The position numbers and the translations under genes are program-made. From the NCBI GenBank assembly GCA_002343775.1, contig DDSH01000020.1:96498-160497 (forward strand): a stretch of 64,000 nucleotides of DNA. Direction: 5' to 3'. The notes under the pieces were generated by a model. That model saw only the letters and a list, made by a program, of their open reading frames with translations. It did not search any database and was not told where the DNA came from. Of this stretch, positions 39,757 through 47,964 are shown one piece after another (position 1 is the first letter of the stretch; each line of letters opens with the position of its first letter). Source of the stretch: Anaerolineales bacterium UBA2395 (lineage in GTDB: Bacteria > Chloroflexota > Anaerolineae > Anaerolineales > Villigracilaceae).

Positions 39757-41160
39757 TTAATTTTTACTGGCATCTTCGATGGCTTTGACGATCTTGTAAT
39801 AGCCTGTGCAGCGGCAGAGATTCCCGGTGATGGCTTGTTCGATCTCATTGCGGGTGGGGTCGGGTTTCTCTTCCAATAGTTTTGCGCCAGACATGATAAA
39901 GCCGGGGATGCAGTATCCGCATTGGACGGCATTATGCTCGATGAACTTTTCCTGAACTGGATGTAGTTCATCGCCTTTTGCCAGACCTTCCACGGTGGTG
40001 ATATGCGCACCATGTGCCCGTGGAGCCGGGACGAGACAAGACATGACTGCCTGCCCGTCGAGGAAGACGGTACACGCGCCGCATTCACCCTCGGCGCAGC
40101 CTTCCTTGGTGCCGGTGAGCATGCCTTCCTCGCGCAGCAGGCGCAACAGGGTCTTGTTATACCCGTTGGTAAATGTGTATGGCTTGCCGTTAATGGTCGT
40201 TTGGATGGGGGAGGCGGGGAATTCGCTGGCAGCCTGACCGCTGAAATCCGCTTCGTTACTGCTGACAAGCAGGATGGGTTTCTTGGGCATCCCGGCTTGC
40301 TCCTTGCCGTCGCGGATGGCGGTCAGCGCGCGCTGGGTGATGACGCGCACCATCTCGCGGCGGTAGCTGGCGGAACCGCGCACATCGTCGATGGGTGTGG
40401 CGGATTTGACAGCCAACTCGGCGGCTTCGGCGATGTTTTTGTCTTTGAGTTTTTTTCCGGCTAGGAATTTCTCCGCCTTGGTGGCGTGGGTGATGATGGG
40501 CGTCACCGCTCCCAGCGTGATGGAGGCAGATTTTACGGTATCCCCTTTGAGGTCCAGAATGACCGCTGTGTTGACCAGCGAGATCGCCTGTGCGCGGCGC
40601 AGCGCCAGTTTGATGAACATCCCGCGCTGGGTCTTGGTCAATGCGGGGAAGGAAATATCCACAAGCATTTCGTCCGGTTCCATTACGGTTTTGCGGACGC
40701 CTGTGTAGAATTTTTTCAGTGGAATGGTGCGGGTCTTGCGTGCGGAGACAAGGGTGACTTTTGCGCCGAGCGCCATCAGCGGGGTGATGGTGTCATTGGC
40801 GGGCGAACCGGTGATCAGGTTTCCGGCAATGGTGCCGCGGTTGCGGATCTGCGGCGCACCCACGTCCCATGCCGCGCGCGCCAGCGGAAAGGCGCGTTTG
40901 CGGATGAGTTTGGAGGCGGCGCAGTCGTTGTGTGTGACCAGCGCGCCGAGGTGGATGATGTCGTCTTCATCCAGAACGATCTGATTGAGTTGAGGGATGC
41001 GCGTGACGTCGATCAGCGTTTCGATGTTTTTGCGAACGCCGCGCTCGAGTTCGAGGATAAGGTCGGTGCCGCCGGCAACCACACGGGCGCGTCCTTTTTT
41101 TTCTGCGAGGATGTTTACGACCTCGTCGATGGAAGTTGCGTTGATATATTCATGCCACAT
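39757..41160 (-). CDS. Molybdenum hydroxylase fused FAD-binding and 2Fe-2S subunits
   Basis: 467 residues. Residues 1-285 are the FAD (CoxM-like) subunit: RVVAGGTDLILELERG and NRGTIAGNLITGSPANDT for FAD. Residues about 310-467 are the 2Fe-2S (CoxS-like) subunit: plant-type cluster CAEGECGACTVFLDGQAVMSC region, and the second cluster with CGYCIPGFIM and CRCTGYYKIVKAI. The two are normally separate genes, or fused with the Fe-S part first (as in XDH); the FAD-first order here is unusual. It passes electrons from Mo to the acceptor. Starts the operon. Confidence 0.93.
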   Translation of the reverse strand: MWHEYINATSIDEVVNILAEKKGRARVVAGGTDLILELERGVRKNIETLIDVTRIPQLNQIVLDEDDIIHLGALVTHNDCAASKLIRKRAFPLARAAWDVGAPQIRNRGTIAGNLITGSPANDTITPLMALGAKVTLVSARKTRTIPLKKFYTGVRKTVMEPDEMLVDISFPALTKTQRGMFIKLALRRAQAISLVNTAVILDLKGDTVKSASITLGAVTPIITHATKAEKFLAGKKLKDKNIAEAAELAVKSATPIDDVRGSASYRREMVRVITQRALTAIRDGKEQAGMPKKPILLVSSNEADFSGQAASEFPASPIQTTINGKPYTFTNGYNKTLLRLLREEGMLTGTKEGCAEGECGACTVFLDGQAVMSCLVPAPRAHGAHITTVEGLAKGDELHPVQEKFIEHNAVQCGYCIPGFIMSGAKLLEEKPDPTRNEIEQAITGNLCRCTGYYKIVKAIEDASKN

Positions 41161-41186
41161 AGGATTTTGTCTTTAATGAAGAACAA

Positions 41187-41205
41187 GGGCGCGATTGCCG
41201 CGCCC
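41187..41205 (-). terminator. Stem-loop after the gene at 41218
   Basis: GGGCGCG / CGCGCCC with a 5-base loop followed by T-rich minus-strand sequence. Confidence 0.5.
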
Positions 41206-41217
41206 CTGTCTGGAATA

Positions 41218-41739
41218 TTATCGGCTTCCCGTCACGACCTCGGAACGGCGCTCGAATGTTTCGACCGCGAGGCGTGCAAGGGTGGTTAGGTTACGGATGG
41301 CAGCGGGCAGGGCGGCTTCATCGCCCAGGCTGGCTTCCACGTTATCCAATCCGCTTTTGACCTGGTCTGCAAGGTCGAAGAAGGCGGCATCGAATTGGTA
41401 GATGGCTTCGAGTTCCTTCTCGTTGATCTTCACCGCGTCGAACATGCCGGAGTATCCACGTGCGGCGGTGCTGATTTTGTCGATGAACGTACGCATCGCA
41501 ATGACCGCCTTTTCCATGTCATCGACATACTGGATCATGCCGCTGCTGACGAGTTCCGTTTGCAGGTTCGAGGCGCGGCTCCAATGTTCTTCGAAGCGGC
41601 GCGCCACTGTTTCGCGCAGGAGTTTATCTGCGTCGCGGCGGTTCTGGCGCTCCACATATCCGCTGAAACCCGGAATGAAACCGATCAGCTTCTTGAAAGG
41701 GTCAACCTGACTGCTTACTTTTTCGAAAAAATCGCTCAT
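41218..41739 (-). CDS. Conserved hypothetical helical protein
   Basis: 173 residues, predicted almost fully helical, no membrane segment. Opens with SDFFEKVSSQVDPFKKLIGFIPGFSGY and has RRDADKLLRETVARRFEE. No family recognised. It lies between the hydroxylase unit and the divergent aldolase, each with its own control. Confidence 0.6.
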   Translation of the reverse strand: MSDFFEKVSSQVDPFKKLIGFIPGFSGYVERQNRRDADKLLRETVARRFEEHWSRASNLQTELVSSGMIQYVDDMEKAVIAMRTFIDKISTAARGYSGMFDAVKINEKELEAIYQFDAAFFDLADQVKSGLDNVEASLGDEAALPAAIRNLTTLARLAVETFERRSEVVTGSR

Positions 41740-41817
41740 GTGAGCCTCCTGCCGTAATATACGTGCATCTGTCAGATTTGTTTCTATGCGTTTTCAATTA
41801 TATCGTCTAAATCCAGT

Positions 41818-41823
41818 TATAAT
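41818..41823 (+). promoter_or_regulatory. -10 box of the aldolase gene
   Basis: Perfect TATAAT with a weak TTCAAT 19 bases earlier. A leader of about 85 bases follows. Confidence 0.45.
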
Positions 41824-41915
41824 CAAGAATTGAGCTAATTCTCACATTCACCAAACTTGGCAGCGCTTGCTCGGCAAGGGTAACGCAGCCTTCATCTTTT
41901 TTGAGGAGTATACCT

Positions 41916-42980
41916 ATGACGACCGATATTCAATCCCTGTTGGGAAAACAGGCGGAATCCCTGCTTGGCTTTAATTCCCCCAAGATACCGAAAGAACGCC
42001 TCCATCTCCCCGGACCCGATTTCGTGGACCGCATCTTTGTCAACTCTGACAGAAATCCCCGCGTGTTGAACAACCTCTCCTGGCTTTATAACTCCGGTCG
42101 GCTCGCCGGAACGGGCTACCTTTCGATCCTGCCGGTCGATCAGGGCATCGAGCATTCGGCTGGCGCGAGCTTTGCCAAGAACCCGGATTACTTCGACCCG
42201 GAGAACATTGTCAAACTTGGTATCGAAGGCGGCTGTAATGCTGTCGCTTCGACATATGGCGTGTTGGGGCTGATGGCGCGCAAATATGCGCACAAGATTC
42301 CGTTCGTGGTAAAGATCAACCACAACGAACTGTTGACCTATCCCAACAGCTATGAGCAGATTCTGTTCGGCACGGTGGATCAGGCGTATGACATGGGCGC
42401 GGCAGCCATTGGCGCGACGATCTATTTCGGCTCGGACGATTCTCACCGCGAGATCGTCGAGATCGCTGAAGCCTTTGCCTATGCTCATCAACTTGGCATG
42501 GCGACCATCCTATGGTGCTACATCCGTAACTCTGCTTTCAAAAAGGACAAGGACTATCACGTTTCTGCCGATCTGACCGGGCAAGCCAATCACCTTGGTG
42601 TGACCATCGAAGCGGATATCATCAAGCAGAAACTCGCTGAGAACAATGGCGGCTTCCTCGCCCTGAACACGGGTGACAGTTCATATGGAAAGCTTGACAA
42701 GCGCATGTACAGCGAACTTGCCAGCGACCACCCCATCGATCTGTGTCGCTATCAAGTGGCAAACTGCTACATGGGGCGTGCCGGTTTGATCAACAGCGGC
42801 GGCGCTTCCGGTGAGAACGATTTCTCTGAAGCCGCTGCGACCGCAGTCATCAATAAACGCGCAGGCGGGCAGGGTCTCATCTCTGGGCGTAAAGCCTTCC
42901 AGCGCCCCATGGCAGAAGGCGTAAAGATCCTGAACACCATTCAGGATGTGTATCTGGACAAGAACATCACCGTCGCGTAA
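41916..42980 (+). CDS. fbaB: Fructose-bisphosphate aldolase, class I archaeal type (DhnA/FbaB)
   Basis: 354 residues from ATG 41916, with GAGGAG at 41903-41908; an in-frame TTG at 41901 is part of that ribosome site and is not the start. Class I aldolase with Schiff-base Lys, probably the one in [12 protein letters not shown]. Family words: [27 protein letters not shown], and GEND region near the end. Interconverts fructose-1,6-bisphosphate with two triose phosphates. The Nudix gene follows 45 bases after the stop. Confidence 0.9.
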   Translation: MTTDIQSLLGKQAESLLGFNSPKIPKERLHLPGPDFVDRIFVNSDRNPRVLNNLSWLYNSGRLAGTGYLSILPVDQGIEHSAGASFAKNPDYFDPENIVKLGIEGGCNAVASTYGVLGLMARKYAHKIPFVVKINHNELLTYPNSYEQILFGTVDQAYDMGAAAIGATIYFGSDDSHREIVEIAEAFAYAHQLGMATILWCYIRNSAFKKDKDYHVSADLTGQANHLGVTIEADIIKQKLAENNGGFLALNTGDSSYGKLDKRMYSELASDHPIDLCRYQVANCYMGRAGLINSGGASGENDFSEAAATAVINKRAGGQGLISGRKAFQRPMAEGVKILNTIQDVYLDKNITVA

Positions 42981-43025
42981 CGTTCGATGCCGCAATCCGA
43001 TCAGGGTGTAACAAAGGATAGATAT

Positions 43026-43481
43026 ATGCTCATTCCCCGCACGGCGATCTTCGTCCGGCGCGGGGATGAGTATTTATTGCTCAAAGGCGCAGCCAGCAAG
43101 CGGCTGTGGGCTGGAAAGTACAACGGACTGGGCGGGCATGTGGAGCGTGGCGAAGATGTACTCTCTGCGGCGCGCCGTGAATTGCTCGAAGAGGCTGGGA
43201 TCACTGCCGACCTTTGGCTATGTGGTACGGTGATCGTCGATGCAGGAGAGGTGGGCATCTGTCTTTTTATCGTGGCGGGAGAAAATGCCCAAGGGGAAGT
43301 GAAGGCTTCGAAAGAAGGAACCGTGGAGTGGGTCCGGAAAGAAGCGTTGACGCATCTTCCTGTGGTGGAGGATTTACCGGTGCTGCTGGAACGAATCCAC
43401 AAATCCAAACATGGCGACCCGCCTTTTTCTGCCCGTTCGTTTTATGAAGACGACACACTCAACGTTGTATTTGCGGAATGA
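43026..43481 (+). CDS. Nudix hydrolase (MutT-like)
   Basis: 151 residues from ATG 43026, with AAAGGAT before it; ATG 42987 lacks a ribosome site. The Nudix box GHVERGEDVLSAARREL then LEEAGI fits GX5EX7REUXEEXGU. Likely a house-cleaning enzyme for oxidised or unusual nucleotides. Followed by a strong terminator. Confidence 0.9.
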   Translation: MLIPRTAIFVRRGDEYLLLKGAASKRLWAGKYNGLGGHVERGEDVLSAARRELLEEAGITADLWLCGTVIVDAGEVGICLFIVAGENAQGEVKASKEGTVEWVRKEALTHLPVVEDLPVLLERIHKSKHGDPPFSARSFYEDDTLNVVFAE

Positions 43482-43483
43482 AA

Positions 43484-43506
43484 AACGCCGCCTGTAAGGC
43501 GGCGTT
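43484..43506. terminator. Bidirectional terminator
   Basis: Nine-bp stem AACGCCGCC / GGCGGCGTT with a 5-base loop; a run of A/T on the outside serves both convergent genes. Confidence 0.85.
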
Positions 43507-43520
43507 CGTTTTGCATGCGA

Positions 43521-44306
43521 TCAGGGGATTTGATATGACTGTAATTCTGTGGTTGCGGTGTAAGGAGTGTCGCTGAAATCGCTGTTCTCGATGGATTTTA
43601 TGTAACCAACCCCGGGCGCGAACCAAATAACGCTTGACCCGTTGATGGAGAGCGGCACTTGAATGCCTTGAAAATCAGTGATGATTTGCATGGCGGTTGT
43701 GGATTGAATCTTGACTGCTTCGAATGTTCCTGCCGGGACGGTGATTGTTTCGTTGCCAATATGCTGCATGGTGAGCGAGAATGTGCCGTTGGATGGCGCC
43801 TGCTGATCGCCGGGCATGGCGGTGAAACCTTGCATGTTGAAATGGTACTGCCACTGCATCCCGGGAGATATTTCTACAGGCAGGGTGACGCCGGTGACTT
43901 CAAGTGTGGTGAACTCTGCGGTCATGTTCTGCGTGGACAGGCTGGCGGTTGCGCCGCTGCCGGGCTGCAAGGCTCTGAGCCCTTCCGGAAGGCAGGTCCA
44001 CTCTTGAAGGTGGACAAGGTCTGAAAACTGGGAGGTCAATGTGAAGCCATCAGCCCGGATTTCGGTGATGGTGTCGGTGTAGGTGAAATCTCCGCTGGGG
44101 CTGCCGGTGCTGAAGTAGGTCCAGGTGGCGCCGGGCTTGATCGGAATCAGAGGATTGTCGCAGGGTCCGCCCGTGGCGGGAATGATCGCCGCCTGCTGGG
44201 TGGCTGGAAACACAATCGACTCCGATCCGTTCGTCGAACTACAGGCTGTGACACTGAGTGTGGCGATGATGGCTAGGATGAATGTCTTGATTTGCCTGGT
44301 ATGCAT
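43521..44306 (-). CDS. Lipoprotein, unknown function
   Basis: 261 residues. Lipobox LSVTAC with Cys22 after a hydrophobic signal. The mature part begins with a short Ser/Thr-rich linker, then a beta-rich domain (PCDNPLIPIKPGATWTYFST and ITVPAGTFEAVKIQST), a pattern seen in envelope lipoproteins of Chloroflexota. It probably binds something outside the membrane; not recognised. Monocistronic. Confidence 0.75.
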   Translation of the reverse strand: MHTRQIKTFILAIIATLSVTACSSTNGSESIVFPATQQAAIIPATGGPCDNPLIPIKPGATWTYFSTGSPSGDFTYTDTITEIRADGFTLTSQFSDLVHLQEWTCLPEGLRALQPGSGATASLSTQNMTAEFTTLEVTGVTLPVEISPGMQWQYHFNMQGFTAMPGDQQAPSNGTFSLTMQHIGNETITVPAGTFEAVKIQSTTAMQIITDFQGIQVPLSINGSSVIWFAPGVGYIKSIENSDFSDTPYTATTELQSYQIP

Positions 44307-44370
44307 GGGTTCTCCAATGGACGAATCTGGCGCCGGTTCGCCTGATGTTGATCTCCCACCTATGGGGGTT

Positions 44371-45579
44371 CTATTTCCACTTCAACAGGGAAATGGTAAA
44401 CGTGCTTCCTTTGCCGGGGGTGCTGTCCACATCGAGTGTGCCGCGATGCTGCTGGATGACCTGCCGTGTGATCGAAAGCCCGATCCCTAATCCGCTGTAA
44501 AGTTCGTCTCCGTTCTTTTCTATATGGAAGAAGCGGTCAAAAATGCGTGGGCGGATCTGCGGGTCGATGCCGATCCCATAATCCACCACACTGGTGCTTA
44601 CGTGATTCTCCTGCTCGGCAAGGCGGATCTCCACCACGCCGTTGGGCGGGCTGAATTTGATGGCATTGTCCACCAGGGCTGTGACCGCGCGTTCGAGGGA
44701 TGGTTCATCGCCCTGAACAGGCGGGACATTGAGCCGTCCTTTGATGTTCAGCGAAATTCCTCGCGCCTTTGCTTTGTTTTCATATTTGCGGAGGACGGTT
44801 TCCACCACATCCAGCATGTTGACCGACTGAAAATCCGGCAGGACGAGATCCATTTCCTGAAGGAAGAGAATATCGTTCGTTAAATTTACGATCTGGTCTA
44901 CATTGCGGCTGACGGTCTCAATGGATGCCTGCAATTGCTCGCCTGATAGCATGCCTTTCTTGAGCGTGTGCAGGTATCCGCTGGCAACCATCAAAGGGGT
45001 TCGCAATTCATGGGTGATGTTGGATAAAAATTCCCGCCGCGCAAGGTCTTGTTCTGCAAGTTTTTGATAGGCATCCGCCAGTTCTGCCGCTCGCAGGCGC
45101 AGGTCTTCGATGGCAAGCTGGTCGTTCTGTCTTAACCGGTTGCTGATCTCTGCGACCATTGCCATTGCCACGCTCGGACTTCGTTTGAGCACACGGTCGA
45201 AGCCATCCTTATCCAGTTCGAGCACGACCACATTGGTCAGCGATGTGACCGTGGCAGCGCGCGGCGCATTGTGGATGAGCGCCATCTCGCCGAAGAAATC
45301 CCCGGCGAACAGGGATTTCAGCAATCGTTTTTCCGAGTTGTTGATGAGTTTGGTAACCTCAAAATCCCCTTCGAGGATCATGTAAAACGTATGCTCGACC
45401 GCATCCTCCCGGCATAAGACCGAACCCGCCGGGTAGGTTTTGATGCGGCTGTTCATGATGATTTCCTGCACTTCGTCCGGTTTGATGCCAGGGAAGGCGC
45501 GGGGGATGATCTTGGCGGGCGTACGGATGGTTGTCATAGATGGTGGAATTCTAACCCTCAAGTCAAAATCGTCTTTCAC
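44371..45579 (-). CDS. Histidine kinase with N-terminal cyclic-nucleotide-binding-type domain
   Basis: 402 residues from GTG 45579, which overlaps the upstream stop (GTGA); ATG 45537 is an alternative start. Residues about 35-150 are a CRP/cNMP-type sensor (FYMILEGDFEVTKLI, then LFAGDFFGEMALIHNAPRAA). HisKA: FLSNITHELRTPLMVA with the phospho-His. HATPase: VDNAIKFSPPNG, DYGIGIDPQIR, GLGIGLSITRQV. A soluble kinase with no membrane segment. It has no adjacent partner regulator; the stand-alone receivers near 53-54 kb are candidates only by distance. Confidence 0.88.
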   Translation of the reverse strand: MKDDFDLRVRIPPSMTTIRTPAKIIPRAFPGIKPDEVQEIIMNSRIKTYPAGSVLCREDAVEHTFYMILEGDFEVTKLINNSEKRLLKSLFAGDFFGEMALIHNAPRAATVTSLTNVVVLELDKDGFDRVLKRSPSVAMAMVAEISNRLRQNDQLAIEDLRLRAAELADAYQKLAEQDLARREFLSNITHELRTPLMVASGYLHTLKKGMLSGEQLQASIETVSRNVDQIVNLTNDILFLQEMDLVLPDFQSVNMLDVVETVLRKYENKAKARGISLNIKGRLNVPPVQGDEPSLERAVTALVDNAIKFSPPNGVVEIRLAEQENHVSTSVVDYGIGIDPQIRPRIFDRFFHIEKNGDELYSGLGIGLSITRQVIQQHRGTLDVDSTPGKGSTFTISLLKWK

Positions 45580-45815
45580 CCATTTGGGCTATTGCGCCTC
45601 TTTTGAACTTCCCGGCGTATATCCTCGGGTGTGATCTGGAACTCCACTTCGCGTTCGCGGATGGATATTAATGACTGCTCGAACCATTCTTCGATCCACG
45701 TTTGTTTTTCGGGCTTTTCCGATTTCAGAAAGCGGATAAATCCCAATATGTCCACCAGTCGCATCTCGTCCAGGGTCGAGATTTCTTCCATGATCATTTT
45801 TTCGAGGTCATTCAT
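45576..45815 (-). CDS. Small conserved protein, first gene of the kinase unit
   Basis: 79 residues from ATG 45815, with GGAG 10 bases upstream (the frame open to 45881 is not needed). Helical and charged, with STLDEMRLVDILGFIRFLKS and a basic end. No family recognised; it may be a regulatory peptide of the kinase. Overlaps the kinase start by 4 bases. Confidence 0.6.
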   Translation of the reverse strand: MNDLEKMIMEEISTLDEMRLVDILGFIRFLKSEKPEKQTWIEEWFEQSLISIREREVEFQITPEDIRREVQKRRNSPNG

Positions 45816-45914
45816 GAAGTGTCTACTCCACAGCAGATTATACCGGGGCTGGTCTTCTAACTCATTACAACAAGCTGACAAATGTCTGGGCGCGTAGGGA
45901 TGATGGAAACAAAC

Positions 45915-45947
45915 AAGGCTTCCGAGACGGTTCGCTTCGAAAGCCTT
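45915..45947 (-). terminator. Stem-loop terminator of the YeeE/YedE-cytochrome unit
   Basis: Eleven-bp stem with one mismatch (AAGGCTTCCGA / TCGAAAGCCTT). Minus-strand T-rich sequence TTGTTTGTTT follows. Located 34-66 bases after the stop at 45981. Confidence 0.75.
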
Positions 45948-45980
45948 GCCGATACCTGATCCTATTTCTGACGGGGTTCC

Positions 45981-47288
45981 CTACCCACACCCTCCGCCGG
46001 ATTTATCGCGCTTCAACTGCAATTTGATCTTGGCAACGAACTCCAGATCTTCATACTCGATCGGGTTGGGAGAACACGACTCGTACTGGCTGCCCAAGGC
46101 TACAGGGAAGATATAGCCCAACTCGTCGTCGCCCGCTTCCGGCTTGGGTTGAACCGCAAGGGTTGGGTCATCCTGCCCGAAGAAAGCGATCCAGTTGTTC
46201 ACTCCGCCTTCGAGAATGTAAACGTTGGGTACGCTGGAGGCAGAGAGGAGTTTCCACGCTGCGACGGCTGCGGTTTCGTCGTTGCTCATCACCATGAAAA
46301 CGGTGTTGGCAGGCGGCTCTGAAAGCAGAACAGGGATGACCTCTTCAAGACGCTCGGACGGCACATTGACCGCGCCTTCGATGTGATACAGGTTGTAATC
46401 GGCTTCAGAACGCACATCGAGATAGACCGGGTTTATGCCCTGATCGTATTTTGCCTTGAAGGCTTCGGCAGGCGTAATGAAAACCAGACGATTTTCGAGC
46501 ATTTGGTCGGCAGTATAGGTAATGGTATTGACGATTGGATCGGCATTCAACTGCTCGATGGTTTCGGTGCGGGTGAAGGTCAGGTTGTTGTATTTTTGTT
46601 CCAACGAGGGGGAGCCGATGAGAACCACGACAACTGCGGCGGCGAATAACACCCCAGCGCCTGCAACGCGGATCTTGGGTTCCTTGCTCAAATCTTTCTT
46701 GCCGAAGATACGCTCGAGTTGTTCCGCGCCCCAGAACATGAAGAGCGCCATCAAAACCACCAGCAGAACGATGACCCCCAGCGGCAGGTTGAAGACCTGG
46801 TCGAGCGTGACGCGTCCGTAATAACCGGCATTGTTCCACCAGTTGGTGAAGAATCGCTCAGTTTCGCCGAAGAGATATGCGCCCACGAACCCGCCCAACA
46901 TGAAAAGCATTCCATCGATCTTGCCAGTGGATGCTGAGGCGAGCGAGGTGGTGGGACAAAACCCGCCAATGATGAAGCCAACGCCCATGATCAGCCCGCC
47001 GAGGATGCCGGAGGAAAGATAGGTGGGGTTGACCCAAACCTGGTTGAAGTTGAGAATGCCCAAGCCAACCGCGCCAAAGAGCAATACCATGGCGGTGACG
47101 ATGGCAGTGAACATCACTTTGAGTACGGTCATTTCAGTGAAATAGAATTGTGCTGCCAGTTTGCGCGAGTCGCCGAAGCCGGACATTTCGAGGGTGTAAC
47201 CGAAAGCGAAGCCGATTACTGCGAAGACTACATACGTCCACGGGTTGGCTGCACTGACGGTGATGAATTCAGGGAGGGGAAAGTTCAT
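45981..47288 (-). CDS. YeeE/YedE family sulfur transporter fused to Cys-less rhodanese domain, Gly/Cys tail
   Basis: 435 residues. About eight membrane segments (1-240) with YeeE/YedE signatures GFAFGYTLEMSGFGDSRKLA and GVGFIIGGFCPTTSLAS (conserved Cys). Known relatives import thiosulfate. Residues about 265-385 are a rhodanese domain (NPVYLDVRSEADYNLYHIEGAV) but the loop that holds the catalytic Cys reads VMSNDETAAVAAW, with Ser in place of Cys. The protein ends KSGGGCG. A Cys in a flexible glycine-rich C-terminal tail recalls the GGCGG sulfur-carrying arm of SoxY. It is the last gene of the redox cluster. Confidence 0.88.
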   Translation of the reverse strand: MNFPLPEFITVSAANPWTYVVFAVIGFAFGYTLEMSGFGDSRKLAAQFYFTEMTVLKVMFTAIVTAMVLLFGAVGLGILNFNQVWVNPTYLSSGILGGLIMGVGFIIGGFCPTTSLASASTGKIDGMLFMLGGFVGAYLFGETERFFTNWWNNAGYYGRVTLDQVFNLPLGVIVLLVVLMALFMFWGAEQLERIFGKKDLSKEPKIRVAGAGVLFAAAVVVVLIGSPSLEQKYNNLTFTRTETIEQLNADPIVNTITYTADQMLENRLVFITPAEAFKAKYDQGINPVYLDVRSEADYNLYHIEGAVNVPSERLEEVIPVLLSEPPANTVFMVMSNDETAAVAAWKLLSASSVPNVYILEGGVNNWIAFFGQDDPTLAVQPKPEAGDDELGYIFPVALGSQYESCSPNPIEYEDLEFVAKIKLQLKRDKSGGGCG

Positions 47289-47307
47289 ATTGATCTCCAG
47301 TTACTGA

Positions 47308-47341
47308 TTACCAATTCCTTGATAAATAGAAATTGGTAATT
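47308..47341. repeat. Intergenic stem-loop, AATTGGTAAT type
   Basis: ATTACCAATT / AATTGGTAAT, 14-base loop, followed by further GTAATTAG words; in the gap between the two YeeE/YedE genes. Confidence 0.7.
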
Positions 47342-47346
47342 CGTAA

Positions 47347-47892
47347 TTAGTTCCAAAGTTTTCTTACAAAATATGCCAGACCATACGCGCCGCCGAAGAT
47401 GGCGAACATCACTACCCACGAGCCAGCCGAGAGTGTGGTGCCGCCTGTCAGTGCCTGACCGGAGGTACATCCACGCGCCATGCGTGCGCCGTAGAGGAAG
47501 ATCACGCCGCCGAGGAAAGACATCAGCCAACGAGTACGGTTCGAGATATTCGGACCTTTGGTGGTCTCAAACTTCAAACGTCCGTTGAACAAGCCAGAGG
47601 CGAAACCGCCGAACAATGCGCCGAAGTACACCGGCACGATCCAATCATCGAGCGGATTTTTGTCTCCGCCTGCCATTTTGAGCAGGTACGGTGTGCGGTC
47701 AACATGGTCGGGTGCGAAGACATCCGTCACCGCAGTGACGAAACGGCTGGTCGCGCCGGAGGAGCCCAGTCCATTGCCAGTCAATAAAAGGGCAAGGAAG
47801 AGCACAACTCCCAACACCATGCCGCCGAAGTACGGATGCACGAACGGCTTTGGTGATGTGGGAAATAGCGGCTTTTTCGTTTGTGTGGTCAT
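47347..47892 (-). CDS. YeeE/YedE family sulfur transporter subunit
   Basis: 181 residues with four to five membrane segments. The YeeE/YedE signature is in ARMARGCTSGQALTGG with the conserved Cys. It is half the size of a full transporter and pairs with the next gene, so the two may form one pathway. Family role: uptake of thiosulfate or related sulfur species. Lies between the heptaheme protein and the fused transporter. Confidence 0.87.
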   Translation of the reverse strand: MTTQTKKPLFPTSPKPFVHPYFGGMVLGVVLFLALLLTGNGLGSSGATSRFVTAVTDVFAPDHVDRTPYLLKMAGGDKNPLDDWIVPVYFGALFGGFASGLFNGRLKFETTKGPNISNRTRWLMSFLGGVIFLYGARMARGCTSGQALTGGTTLSAGSWVVMFAIFGGAYGLAYFVRKLWN

Positions 47893-47919
47893 AAAATCTC
47901 CTTTTGCGAGAAAACAGTG

Positions 47920-47958
47920 ATGAGTAACGAGAAACGAGACTGCCTACTCGTTACTCAT
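47920..47958. repeat. Intergenic stem-loop, ATGAGTAACGAG type
   Basis: Perfect 12-bp stem ATGAGTAACGAG / CTCGTTACTCAT with a 15-base loop, between the heptaheme and the 181-residue transporter genes. Confidence 0.75.
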
Positions 47959-47964
47959 TTCTTG

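Noticed and set aside
41901..41915. TTG start of the aldolase
   Set aside because: It overlaps the GAGGAG ribosome site for ATG 41916.
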